The position numbers and the translations under genes are program-made. From positions 124,001-188,000 of the forward strand of contig NZ_JZDQ02000004.1 of NCBI RefSeq assembly GCF_000960475.2: a stretch of 64,000 nucleotides of DNA, in the 5' to 3' direction. This stretch comes from Nocardioides luteus (GTDB taxonomy: Bacteria; Actinomycetota; Actinomycetes; Propionibacteriales; Nocardioidaceae). Shown in pieces: positions 54,146 through 61,741 of this stretch; position 1 is the first letter of the stretch, and each line of letters begins with the position of its first letter. Under the pieces are notes generated by a model that ran no database searches, was not told the origin of the DNA, and saw nothing but the letters and a program-made list of their open reading frames with translations.

Positions 54146-54871
54146 ATGAGCACGATCGCGGTCCTGGGCGCAGGTCCCGGCCTCGGGATGTCGGTGGCGC
54201 AGCGGTTCGCCAAGGAGGGGTACGCCGTCGGGCTGGTCTCCCGCAGCGCCGACCGCCATCCGGGTTACCTGGAGACGCTGGCAGCCAGCGGAGTGCCGGC
54301 CGTCGCGGTGGCCGCCGACCTACGAGAGCCCGGCGGCATCAGCCGCGCCCTCGCCGAGATCACCGCCCAGCTCGGTCCGATCGACGTCGTCTACCACGGC
54401 CCCGGCGCGAACGACCTGAGCGCGCCGACGGTCGACATCCTCGCGACCGGCCCTGCCGAGATCCGCCGCGCGACCGCCGAGATCGTCGAGCCCGCCGCCG
54501 AGGTCGCCTCCCTGGTCCTGCCCGCGATGCGCTCCCGCGGCAGCGGCTCCCTGGTCTACGTCTCCGGGGTCAGCGCGCTGGTCCCGCTGCCCTTCCTCGG
54601 CCCCTACGCCCCGGCCTCCGGAGCGCTGCGGACCTACGCCCGCACTCTCGCCGCCGCGGTCGCCGAGGACGGCGTCCACGTCGGCTCCCTCGTCCTCGGC
54701 GGCCTGATCGAGCGCGGCGACATCCACCAGATGCTCACCGAACCCGGAACCCCCGCCCCGTACGCCACCCTCGACCCCGACGAGATCGCGGACGCCGTCT
54801 GGCGCCTGGCCTCCGGGCTCGAGGACGAGGTGGTCTTCGACGTGCTCACGCCACAGCCCGCAGAGGGCTGA
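54146..54871 (+). CDS. SDR-family oxidoreductase controlled by HxlR
   Basis: Rossmann-fold protein of 241 residues starting after GGGAGAAGTAG. The cofactor motif GAGPGLGMSVAQRF (8-21) and VSRSADRHPGYLETL are clear. The active-site tyrosine and lysine are not in a strict YxxxK pattern: the region reads GPYAPASGALRTYARTL, so the catalytic lysine is missing at the expected place. The usual serine follows VYVSGVSALVP. It is therefore an atypical SDR, with altered or lost dehydrogenase activity. Its divergent HxlR neighbour suggests induction by a quinone or electrophile. Confidence 0.8.
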   Translation: MSTIAVLGAGPGLGMSVAQRFAKEGYAVGLVSRSADRHPGYLETLAASGVPAVAVAADLREPGGISRALAEITAQLGPIDVVYHGPGANDLSAPTVDILATGPAEIRRATAEIVEPAAEVASLVLPAMRSRGSGSLVYVSGVSALVPLPFLGPYAPASGALRTYARTLAAAVAEDGVHVGSLVLGGLIERGDIHQMLTEPGTPAPYATLDPDEIADAVWRLASGLEDEVVFDVLTPQPAEG

Positions 54872-54938
54872 GCCCGCCGCAAACTCAGTGGCATCGCGGC
54901 CTTCGGGTCTGGTTCGCTGGACGACGGAGGTGGTCACT

Positions 54939-55697
54939 GTGGCCGGCTATGGCGCACTGTCCGAGGCGTACGAGTGGTTGATCCGGGACGAGAACCTCTC
55001 CCCGGTCGGCGCGGCGGCGAGGTTCGAGGACCTGGTGGCCCCTTTGCCGCCGCACGCACGCGTCCTCGACTGCTCCTGCGGCACCGGCCAGCTCGCGGTC
55101 GGTCTCGCCGGTCACGGTCTGGACGTCGTGGCGACGGACGCCAGCGCCGGGATGATCCGTCGAACGGCAGCGCTCGCCGAGGAGCACGGCGTACGTCTCG
55201 ACGCACGCCAGGTCAGTTGGGAGGGCCTGGGCGACCATCTCGAGGCGTCCTCCTTCGACCTGGTGTTCTGCATCGGCAACTCCCTCGGCCACGCCGAGGG
55301 CGAGCGCGGCCGGCTGGCCGCGCTCGCCTCCATGGCCCAGCTGCTGCGTCCGGGCGGACGTCTCGTGCTCACCTCCCGCATGTGGGAGGTCGTGCGCGCT
55401 CGTGGCACCCGGATCGATGTCCGCGACCGCCTGATCCGCCGCAACGGTCGCGACGCCGTGGTCATCTACCACACCCAGATCGCTCCGGACTGGGATCAGG
55501 AGCACCACATGGAGATCGCCGTCACCGAGGTGAGGCCCGACGGATCGCTCCACACGTGCGCGGAGCGACTGTCGTTCTGGCCCTACCGCTACGAGGAGCT
55601 CGTCGCCCAGCTGCAGAGCGTCGGACTGACCGTCGAGACCTCGACCGTCGACGCCGACGGCGCCGGCTACCTGCTCGTCGCTCGGTCGGACGGCTGA
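54939..55697 (+). CDS. Class I SAM-dependent methyltransferase
   Basis: Methyltransferase of 252 residues starting at the GTG at 54939, eight bases after GGAGG. Motif I is VLDCSCGTGQLAVGLAGHGL, followed by VVATDASAGMIRRTA and FCIGNSLGHAEGERGRL, the Methyltransf_25/glycine N-methyltransferase-like arrangement. The substrate is unknown. The 3' end overlaps the convergent deoxyribosyltransferase-like gene by 31 bases. It follows the HxlR-linked SDR gene by 67 bases on the same strand, so read-through is possible but no functional tie is obvious. Confidence 0.85.
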   Translation: MAGYGALSEAYEWLIRDENLSPVGAAARFEDLVAPLPPHARVLDCSCGTGQLAVGLAGHGLDVVATDASAGMIRRTAALAEEHGVRLDARQVSWEGLGDHLEASSFDLVFCIGNSLGHAEGERGRLAALASMAQLLRPGGRLVLTSRMWEVVRARGTRIDVRDRLIRRNGRDAVVIYHTQIAPDWDQEHHMEIAVTEVRPDGSLHTCAERLSFWPYRYEELVAQLQSVGLTVETSTVDADGAGYLLVARSDG

Positions 55698-56011
55698 TCG
55701 GTGAACGAGACCGGCTTGCCGGTGTCCCGGGCGTAGGCGATCTCCCGGCTCGTGGACTCACCGACGTAGCCGCCCGGGTTGACCACCAGGACCCGGTCGG
55801 CCAGGTCGATCTTGCGCAGATGCAGGACGTCGAGCGCGGTCTTCTGCTCATCGGTGACCGACCTGCCTGCGTCGCGTTCCTCGGCGTGCACGAAGACGCC
55901 CGGGGCGAGGACGATCGCGCCGGCGAAGGTCAGCTCACGGTTCGCCGCCGCCATTTCCTTCACGAACCGGGTGGAGTCACAGATACAGACGATCTCAGGG
56001 CGGTCGGGCAC
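55667..56011 (-). CDS. Nucleoside 2-deoxyribosyltransferase-like/DUF4406-like protein
   Basis: Small protein of 114 residues beginning at a GTG. The pattern CICDSTRFVKEMAAANREL and the later HLRKIDLADRVLVVNPGGYVGESTSREIAYA matches the nucleoside 2-deoxyribosyltransferase-like family, including the STR and ES motifs thought to bind the nucleoside. Such proteins occur both in chromosomes and in phages. Base exchange or base release from nucleotides is the probable reaction, but the acceptor is unknown. The final ten codons overlap the end of the opposite methyltransferase gene, so one of the stops may be less critical. Confidence 0.75.
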   Translation of the reverse strand: MPDRPEIVCICDSTRFVKEMAAANRELTFAGAIVLAPGVFVHAEERDAGRSVTDEQKTALDVLHLRKIDLADRVLVVNPGGYVGESTSREIAYARDTGKPVSFTDQPSDRATSR

Positions 56012-56108
56012 GGCTCTCAGACCTTCGAGGTCTCGGAGTTCGCGGTCATGGCGTTCGGACCGGCTTCGAACACACTCGCCGTCCGGACGGCACCTGCGAG
56101 CAGCTGAC

Positions 56109-56630
56109 TCACGAGGATGCCTGACGTGCAGTTGCGGCGAGGACCCAGAGGCCGAGCGCCGTAGGGGCCAAGGTCGTCCATGTCGCCGTCAACTCGGAGT
56201 CACCCGAAGAGAGACCGAGACCGACGAGTGTCACCACTGGTGCGACCGCAGTCGCGATGCTGACCAGCGACCAGAACCTTCGCGGTCTTGCCGAGAGGGG
56301 GATCAGCACTGACAGGACGCCGACCAGCATGAACAGGCAGAGCACGATCGTGGCGATCAGCCCTACGAACACGACGACGTGAGAGGTGTGGCTTCCGAAG
56401 TCGGCATCCGGATTGCTCACCAGGAGCTTCGCATAGGACAACGCCGACCAGACTGCCTTGACGTTTCGGTGATCATTCCCAGTCGAATCGTCGATGCTGA
56501 CCAGCACAGGAGCGGTCAACGTCACCACCAACAGGATCAACGCGCCCACCGCCTGAGTCACCCGCAGACGCGCGTCCATCTCCGCCACGGCGCGCTCGAC
56601 CGCGCTGCCTGGTTCGCTTGTGTTCGCCAC
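56109..56630 (-). CDS. Hypothetical four-helix membrane protein
   Basis: Protein of 173 residues of no family I recognise. Four hydrophobic stretches are seen (about 27-46, 85-108, 112-132 and 145-166), with a polar loop of 38 residues between helices 1 and 2 carrying VSIDDSTGNDHRN. The base composition is slightly lower in GC than the flanks and third-codon positions are less strict, hinting at more recent arrival. No operon partner is obvious; gaps of 97 and 57 bases flank it. The start after CTTTGGCG has no strong ribosome site. Confidence 0.6.
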   Translation of the reverse strand: MANTSEPGSAVERAVAEMDARLRVTQAVGALILLVVTLTAPVLVSIDDSTGNDHRNVKAVWSALSYAKLLVSNPDADFGSHTSHVVVFVGLIATIVLCLFMLVGVLSVLIPLSARPRRFWSLVSIATAVAPVVTLVGLGLSSGDSELTATWTTLAPTALGLWVLAATARQASS

Positions 56631-56687
56631 TCGCCAAAGGTAAACCGACGACGTCGAACTGACGGGCGTACGACAGCGGCGCGTCCG

Positions 56688-57416
56688 TCAGTCCCGCACG
56701 CGGGCGAGGAAGACGTGCTCCTTCCCCGGACGGTCCGGGGCGTCGCGTACGTCGCTCACAGAGAAGCCGTGAGAGCGGAGGTCGCGCTCGATCTCGGCCC
56801 GGTCGCGGAAGCGGAGGGTGGAGGTCGAGGTCAGGGTCTCCTCGCCGATGGTGGTCGATTCCACGAAGGTGACGAACGGGAGGTCGACCTCGGTGACGGT
56901 GCGCGAGACGACTGCGGTGCGGCCGTCCGGGAGGTCGACGGTCGTGGGCGCGACGTCCCAGCTCTCCCACGCTCGGACCTCCGGCCGGCGGGTCTCGAAG
57001 ACGAACCAGCCCTGGGGACAGAGGCCGGCGTGAACGCCGGCGAGCGTCGCGGACCAGTCCTCGTCGGCGACGAAGACCTGGGCGACGTTGCCGGTCATGA
57101 CGACCAGGTCGGCCTCATCGGGACGACCGGCGAGAGCCGTGGCGTCGCCATGGATCCAGGTGACCCGGTCGGCGTACGGCTTGGTGCGGGCCACATCGAG
57201 GGAGGCTGCGGCAGGGTCGACACCGACGACGGAGAGCCCTTCGCCGGCCAGGAGCACGGCGAGCGAGCCGGTGCCGCAACCGACGTCGACGACGCGACGG
57301 GCGCCGACCTCCCGGGCGATCGCGACGTAGACCTCCAGGTCGGAACGGTCGTCGTCGAGGACGTCGTAGAGCACGGCCTGACGGGGGTCCGCGAAGGCGG
57401 CATCGGGTTCTCGCAT
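56688..57416 (-). CDS. Class I SAM-dependent methyltransferase
   Basis: Methyltransferase of 242 residues from the ATG at 57416; apparent upstream extension lies in non-coding sequence. Motif I is VVDVGCGTGSLAVLLAGEGL, then VVGVDPAAASLDVAR and LVVMTGNVAQVF, the Methyltransf_25 type. The C-terminal part is rich in short beta strands (TTIGEETLTSTSTLRFRDR). The sequence pattern is similar to that of the methyltransferase at 54939, but they are not close copies. It lies 62 bases downstream of the alpha/beta hydrolase on the same strand. The substrate is unknown. Confidence 0.85.
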   Translation of the reverse strand: MREPDAAFADPRQAVLYDVLDDDRSDLEVYVAIAREVGARRVVDVGCGTGSLAVLLAGEGLSVVGVDPAAASLDVARTKPYADRVTWIHGDATALAGRPDEADLVVMTGNVAQVFVADEDWSATLAGVHAGLCPQGWFVFETRRPEVRAWESWDVAPTTVDLPDGRTAVVSRTVTEVDLPFVTFVESTTIGEETLTSTSTLRFRDRAEIERDLRSHGFSVSDVRDAPDRPGKEHVFLARVRD

Positions 57417-57478
57417 CGGCCCGAACCTAGTCAGGCCGGGCACCGGGCCGCACCTGGTTATCCCGCAGCGGGCGGCCC

Positions 57479-58249
57479 TCATACCCCTTCGAGGTGGCCG
57501 ATGATCGCGGGCGTGATGGTCGCGGGCTGCTCCGCGTTGGCCAGGTGCGCCGAGTCGGGGACCACCAGCAGCCGGCCGTCTTTGACCGTGTCGGCGATCT
57601 CCTTCAGGTGCGGAGGCGGCGTGGCGGGGTCGTCGGCACCGGCAATGGCGAGCGTCGGCGCGGTGATCTCGGGCAGGTCGGCGCGCAGGTCCATGGCGGC
57701 GATGACCTCGCAGCAACCGGCGTACCCCTCGTCCGGGGTGGCGGTGACGGTCGCTTCGCAGGCGGCCTTCACCTCGGGATTCGTCTCGAGGAAGGCCGGT
57801 GTGAACCAGCGGGCGACGACCGCCTCCGCGACGGCCCGGGTGCCGTCCGCACGCACCGTCGCCGCCCGGTCGGTCCAGGCGGACGAGGGGGCCAGGTGTG
57901 CCCCGGTGCACAGCAGGACGAGGCGGTCGACACGGTCCGGGTTGCGTGCGGCGAGCCGCATGCCGGTCATGCCGCCGAGCGAGAGGCCCACGACGTGGGC
58001 CCGCTCGACACCGAGGCGGTCCAGGAGGGCGACGACGTCGTCGGCCAGGTCGTCGATCGTGTACGGGCCGGGCGGAACCGGCGAAGCCCCGTGTCCGCGG
58101 GTGTCGTAGCGAACCACGCGGAAGTGCCGCTCCAGATCGCGCAGGTTCTCGTCCCACATCGTGTGGGTGGCGCCCAGCGAGTTGGACAGCACCACCACCG
58201 GACCGTCCGCCCGGCCGGAGACGACATGGTGCACGTCGACCGCGTTCAC
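57479..58249 (-). CDS. Alpha/beta hydrolase, 3-oxoadipate enol-lactonase-like
   Basis: Hydrolase of 256 residues starting at a GTG. The nucleophile elbow GLSLGGM gives S90; the acid lies near GADDPATPP and the histidine in DSAHLANAEQP. The start VVVLSNSLGATHTMWDENL and RYDTRGHGAS match PcaD, which opens the enol-lactone in the beta-ketoadipate pathway. No other pca gene is nearby, so the true substrate may be another ester or lactone. A perfect 21-bp palindrome lies 112 bases upstream and may be its operator. Confidence 0.83.
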   Translation of the reverse strand: MNAVDVHHVVSGRADGPVVVLSNSLGATHTMWDENLRDLERHFRVVRYDTRGHGASPVPPGPYTIDDLADDVVALLDRLGVERAHVVGLSLGGMTGMRLAARNPDRVDRLVLLCTGAHLAPSSAWTDRAATVRADGTRAVAEAVVARWFTPAFLETNPEVKAACEATVTATPDEGYAGCCEVIAAMDLRADLPEITAPTLAIAGADDPATPPPHLKEIADTVKDGRLLVVPDSAHLANAEQPATITPAIIGHLEGV

Positions 58250-58360
58250 GACGCCACCCGCTCGCGGCTGCTCGGGATCAGGCTGGCTGCACAGGTGACG
58301 TCCATGCCCGAGAATCTAGGAGCGCCGACCTGATGTTGGGAAGTATCGATTTGCCGGGCA

Positions 58361-58381
58361 TTGATACGCCCGGCGTATCAA
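58361..58381. promoter_or_regulatory. Perfect 21-bp palindrome
   Basis: TTGATACGCC-C-GGCGTATCAA is exactly symmetrical with 10-bp arms and one central base. Flanking GATGTTG (58332-58338) and CAACATC (58379-58385) add a wider, weaker symmetry. It lies 15 bases after the stop of the gene at 58397 and 112 bases before the hydrolase start. The AT-rich ends and lack of a T-run fit an operator better than a terminator. No regulator gene is adjacent. Confidence 0.6.
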
Positions 58382-58396
58382 CATCCGAGGCGGGGC

Positions 58397-58978
58397 TCAG
58401 CCGAGCCCGGGCCGGGCGTGCAGCCCGCCGCCGGACTCGTAGAGCAGACCCTTGTCCTTGATGAGCTGCCCCGCTGCCGCCAGGATCGGGCTGTCGCCGA
58501 CGGCGGAGCCGGCCATCGAGGTGATCGCCTCGAACATCTTGATCGCCGCCTCGTCGACGGCCGGCCAGTTCCACTCCGAGGGAGCGGGGCCGATCGGCTC
58601 GACGGCGTGCCAGCGTGCCGCGCGGGCCTCCGCCATGGTGGTCAGCGTGCTCCAGCCGAGGCCGCCGAGACCGACGACGCCACCGAAGTTGAGGCCGATC
58701 AGGCCCCAGCCGTTGCACTGGTACTCATAGGCCGACGGACCGAAGTCGGACTCGTCCAGCTCGACCCGGGTGATCACCGGCTCCGGGCCGGTGTTGGGCG
58801 CATAGAGCTTGAACGAGGGCCGCGCGGCGAGCAGCGAGGCCGAGGCCGTCGTGGTGATCTCGCTCAGCGGCTGACCAGGTGCGGAGTAGGCGTCGAAGAC
58901 CCTGAAGCCGAGGTCGAGGGCGTAGCCGACGACGAAACGCCGGTCGTCCTGGGCGGCGTAGAAGTTGCGATTGAACAC
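58397..58978 (-). CDS. Hypothetical protein of unknown function
   Basis: Soluble protein of 193 residues beginning at a GTG; no family recognised. It is rich in aromatic residues, with RNFYAAQDDRRFVVGYALDL at the start, a glycine-rich patch GLIGLNFGGVVGLGGLGW near residues 91-108 and an alanine/glutamate helix in the final third. No membrane helix or signal peptide is clear. Codon usage is like the flanks. It lies between the KstR-linked kshB end and the hydrolase. A weak AACACGTT at its start codon is discussed under rejected items. Function cannot be inferred from sequence. Confidence 0.65.
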   Translation of the reverse strand: MFNRNFYAAQDDRRFVVGYALDLGFRVFDAYSAPGQPLSEITTTASASLLAARPSFKLYAPNTGPEPVITRVELDESDFGPSAYEYQCNGWGLIGLNFGGVVGLGGLGWSTLTTMAEARAARWHAVEPIGPAPSEWNWPAVDEAAIKMFEAITSMAGSAVGDSPILAAAGQLIKDKGLLYESGGGLHARPGLG

Positions 58979-59127
58979 GTTGGGGGGAAACCTCGCTTGT
59001 GCCCACCGATCAACCGATCTGCTTCGCTACGGATGACCCGCGGGATGTGGTTCGGGCAGCGCGACACTATCGCGCCAGGCGCGTCGACCTGGCAACCGGT
59101 TGGTGATCTGTGTCTCGCGTGAGTCCC

Positions 59128-60183
59128 TCAGGAGTAGGTGCCGCGGACGGTGTCCGTGGTCGGCAGCGACTGGCAGCCGAGCCGGATCCCGTCGTCGAGG
59201 TCCTCCTGCTCGAGCACGTCGTTGCGCACCATCTTGACCTCGCCCTCGAGCAGCCGGAACGCGCAGGCCGAGCACTCGCCCTCGCGGCACGAGTATGGCG
59301 CCTTGACCCCTTTCGACTCGAGGAAGTCGAGCATCGGGGTGCCCGGGTCCCAGTCGTCGTACGTCGTCGTGGTGCCGTCGAGCTCGATCTCCAGGCTCAC
59401 CGGCTGCTGGACAGCGCTCTCGCCCTCGACAACCTCCGCCTCGGCCTCCTCGACCGGAGCGACGTCACCGAACGGGTTGCCACCCAGGGAGGCGAACTTC
59501 TCCTGGTGTCGCCGCGCCCGCGGGAAGTCGAGCTCCTTGAGCGCCGCGATCGTCGCCTTCATGAACGGCGCCGGCCCACAGACGAAGGCGTCGTACGTCA
59601 GATGGTCGGCCGCGAACGCCTTGAGCTGTTCCCCGGTGGGCAGCCCCTGGACCGACTCGAGCCAATGGACCACCTGGAGCCGGTCCGGGTGCTCGGCGGC
59701 GAGCCGCGACCATTCCTCGGCGAAGATCACCGAGCGCTCGTCGCGGTTCGCGTAGAAGACGACGATCCGCCCGGTGCCCTCGCGCAGAGCCGTGCGGGCG
59801 ATCGAGATGATCGGGGTGACGCCCGATCCGCCGGCGAAGAGCAGGAAGTCGGCGTCGATGTCGGCCGGGGTGAAGATGCCGCTCGGCGGGAGCACGCGGA
59901 GCGTGTCGCCGGGTTGCAGGTTGTCGCAGATCCAGTTGGACGCGTAGCCGTCCACGGTGCGCTTGACGGTCACGGTGAGGGGATCGCCCGGCGCGCTGGA
60001 GAGCGAGTAGCAGCGCGCGGCCAGGCCGTCGCGGTCGCTCGGCACCGCGACGGTGAGGAACTGCCCCGGCTTCGGCTGAAAGGCGTGCTTCACATCCTCG
60101 GGCAGCTCGAAGACGATCGAGTGGGCGTCTGCGGTCTCCTTGACGACGTCGCTGACGGGCAGCAGGAAAGAGTCAGTAGCCAT
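59128..60183 (-). CDS. kshB: 3-ketosteroid 9-alpha-hydroxylase reductase subunit KshB
   Basis: Electron-transfer partner of KshA, 351 residues. The N-terminal FAD-binding domain holds RCYSLSSAPGDP, the NAD(P)H domain LLFAGGSGVTPIISIART and VCGPAPFMKATIAAL, and the C-terminal plant-type 2Fe-2S domain the cysteines C299, C304, C307 and C337 (YSCREGECSACAF and GCQS). This order is exactly that of known KshB reductases. The start overlaps a small cysteine-containing gene by 11 bases, and that gene in turn touches kshA. The three form one operon for ring hydroxylation of 4-androstene-type steroids. Probable control is by the KstR-type box at 61718. Confidence 0.93.
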   Translation of the reverse strand: MATDSFLLPVSDVVKETADAHSIVFELPEDVKHAFQPKPGQFLTVAVPSDRDGLAARCYSLSSAPGDPLTVTVKRTVDGYASNWICDNLQPGDTLRVLPPSGIFTPADIDADFLLFAGGSGVTPIISIARTALREGTGRIVVFYANRDERSVIFAEEWSRLAAEHPDRLQVVHWLESVQGLPTGEQLKAFAADHLTYDAFVCGPAPFMKATIAALKELDFPRARRHQEKFASLGGNPFGDVAPVEEAEAEVVEGESAVQQPVSLEIELDGTTTTYDDWDPGTPMLDFLESKGVKAPYSCREGECSACAFRLLEGEVKMVRNDVLEQEDLDDGIRLGCQSLPTTDTVRGTYS

Positions 60184-60478
60184 CCTCGGCTCCGATCTGG
60201 ATCCGGCCGTCGGCGACGGCTGCTTCGATGGACGCCGCCAGACGAGGGCAGCGGGCGTGGACGAGCCGCGCGCCGTCGGCGGCGGCCTTGCGGCGTACGA
60301 GATCCGGGCACTGGGCCTGCGCCTCGGCCGTCCACTGGACGGAGGTCTGGTGCTCGCTGTTCTTCTTCACGCCGACGCGGGCGAGGCAGTCGAGGCACTC
60401 CACCTCGACCAGCCGGGCCTGGGTGTAGAGCCGCTGGTCCTCGACGGTCTCCGGCGACGTCGGCACGAACGAGGCCAT
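60173..60478 (-). CDS. Small cysteine-containing protein between kshA and kshB
   Basis: Protein of 101 residues with no recognised domain. Its ATG overlaps the kshA stop codon by one base and its end overlaps kshB by 11 bases, so it is strictly coupled to both. Four cysteines stand out: C28 and C31 (ECLDCL), C57 (QCPDL) and C77 (RCPRL). They could bind a metal or a small iron-sulfur cluster, although this is not the pattern of a standard ferredoxin. It may help assembly or electron flow between the two hydroxylase subunits. No known KshA-KshB pair that I can recall needs a third gene. Confidence 0.85.
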   Translation of the reverse strand: MASFVPTSPETVEDQRLYTQARLVEVECLDCLARVGVKKNSEHQTSVQWTAEAQAQCPDLVRRKAAADGARLVHARCPRLAASIEAAVADGRIQIGAEDGY

Positions 60479-61653
60479 CAACTGACCCCGGCGTCGCTCG
60501 ACGCGGCAGCCTCGGTCTCGGCCTTCTCCGCCTCGCTCCTGCGGAGGTTCTCGGCGACCTCCTCGTGCCAGAACTCGTTGGCCTTGGTGGTGTCGACCTC
60601 GAACTCGAACCGGGCCCGCATCTCGGGCTCGATGTCGGCCACGTCGACGTAGAACTGCTCGTACCAGCGGCGCAGCTGGTAGACCGGGCCGTCCTCCTCG
60701 CACAGCAGCGGGTTCTGCACCGGCGCCTTGTTCTCCCAGATCGCCACGTCCTGGAGGAACCCGTCGCCGAACATGTCGGCGTACTTCTTGCCGATGAAGT
60801 TGGCAGTCTTGTCGTCGAGACCCTCGGGCTTCTTGACGGTGATCCCGTACTGCAGGAGGAACGAGTCCGGACCGGTCGGGATGTGGCAGTTGATCAGGAT
60901 CACCTCGGTCACGAAGCCTTTGTAGTCGACCTCGAGCCAGTTGATCATGTACGCCGGGCCGTAGTAGGTCGCCTCGGACTTCAGGAACATGTCGGCGTCG
61001 CCGTAGCCGCCGGCGACGTCGGGACGGCCCTTGGACGCCATGTACTGCGTCGCGGTGTGGTCCTCGAAGACGTTGCGGAAGTCGGTCGGGAACGCGAAGT
61101 GCACGTAGTAGAAGTGCGCCATGTCGACCACGTTGTCGATCAGCTCGCGGCAGTGGCTGCCCTTGATCGGGACGGTGTTCCAGATCCAGTCGGTGTAGAC
61201 CTCGCGGTTGCTGATGTCGGGCAGCTCCGGCGGCAGGATGTCGTAGTCGGCCTTCGAGCCCTCGGGGTCGTGCCAGATCAGCAGCGAGTCGTTGCGGATC
61301 ACGGTCTCGTACGCCTTGGTGCGGGCGCGCAGCGGGACGCGGCGGGCGTAGGGGATCTGCTTGCAGCGGCCGTCGGCGCCCCAGCGCCAGTCGTGGAACG
61401 GACAGCCGACCTCGTCGCCCTTCACGGTGCCCTGGGTCAGGTCGCCGCCCATGTGGCGGCAGTAGCCGTCGAGCACGCCCAGCTCGCCCTTGGTGTTCTC
61501 CCAGACGACCAGCTTGCCGCCGAACGCCTCGACGGCGTGGGGCTTGCCGTCCTTGAAGTCGCTGGCCAGGCCCAGACAGTGCCAACCGCGCGCGAAGCGC
61601 TCCGGCTGGGAGCCGTGGTCGAGCGTGCGGGTCTGGGTGGTGGGGTCGGCCAT
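60478..61653 (-). CDS. kshA: 3-ketosteroid 9-alpha-hydroxylase oxygenase subunit KshA
   Basis: Rieske oxygenase of 391 residues that hydroxylates C9 of 3-keto steroids and so breaks open the B ring together with the delta-1-dehydrogenase. The 2Fe-2S Rieske ligands are C65, H67 (YCRHMGGDL), C84 and H87 (GCPFHDWRW). The mononuclear iron site is NVVDMAHFYYVH, giving N174, D177, H180 and H185, as in known KshA enzymes. The C-terminal tail is longer and charged (EAEKAETEAA). It overlaps the small cysteine gene by one base. A KstR-type box lies 64 bases upstream, and fadE26 faces away on the other side of that box. Confidence 0.95.
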   Translation of the reverse strand: MADPTTQTRTLDHGSQPERFARGWHCLGLASDFKDGKPHAVEAFGGKLVVWENTKGELGVLDGYCRHMGGDLTQGTVKGDEVGCPFHDWRWGADGRCKQIPYARRVPLRARTKAYETVIRNDSLLIWHDPEGSKADYDILPPELPDISNREVYTDWIWNTVPIKGSHCRELIDNVVDMAHFYYVHFAFPTDFRNVFEDHTATQYMASKGRPDVAGGYGDADMFLKSEATYYGPAYMINWLEVDYKGFVTEVILINCHIPTGPDSFLLQYGITVKKPEGLDDKTANFIGKKYADMFGDGFLQDVAIWENKAPVQNPLLCEEDGPVYQLRRWYEQFYVDVADIEPEMRARFEFEVDTTKANEFWHEEVAENLRRSEAEKAETEAAASSDAGVS

Positions 61654-61717
61654 CGTCGTACCTTCCGCTGGTCTGAGCCTGTTCGCCAGGTCTATTCGCC
61701 GGGTCTATCCAAAATGG

Positions 61718-61731
61718 TAGAACCTGTTCTA
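61718..61731. promoter_or_regulatory. KstR-type operator between kshA and fadE26
   Basis: TAGAACCTGTTCTA fits TNNAACNNGTTNNA. It lies 64 bases from the kshA start and ends ten bases before the fadE26 ATG, so it probably controls both divergent steroid units. kshA and fadE26-27 are established KstR targets in mycobacteria. Confidence 0.85.
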
Positions 61732-61741
61732 GTTTTATCAC

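Noticed and set aside
57479..58249. Firm naming of the hydrolase as pcaD
   Set aside because: No other beta-ketoadipate gene is adjacent, so only a PcaD-like description is safe.
58971..58984. Fifth KstR-type box TTGAACACGTTGGG
   Set aside because: It has the AACNNGTT core but fails the outer A and overlaps the start codon of the hypothetical gene; not distinguishable from chance.
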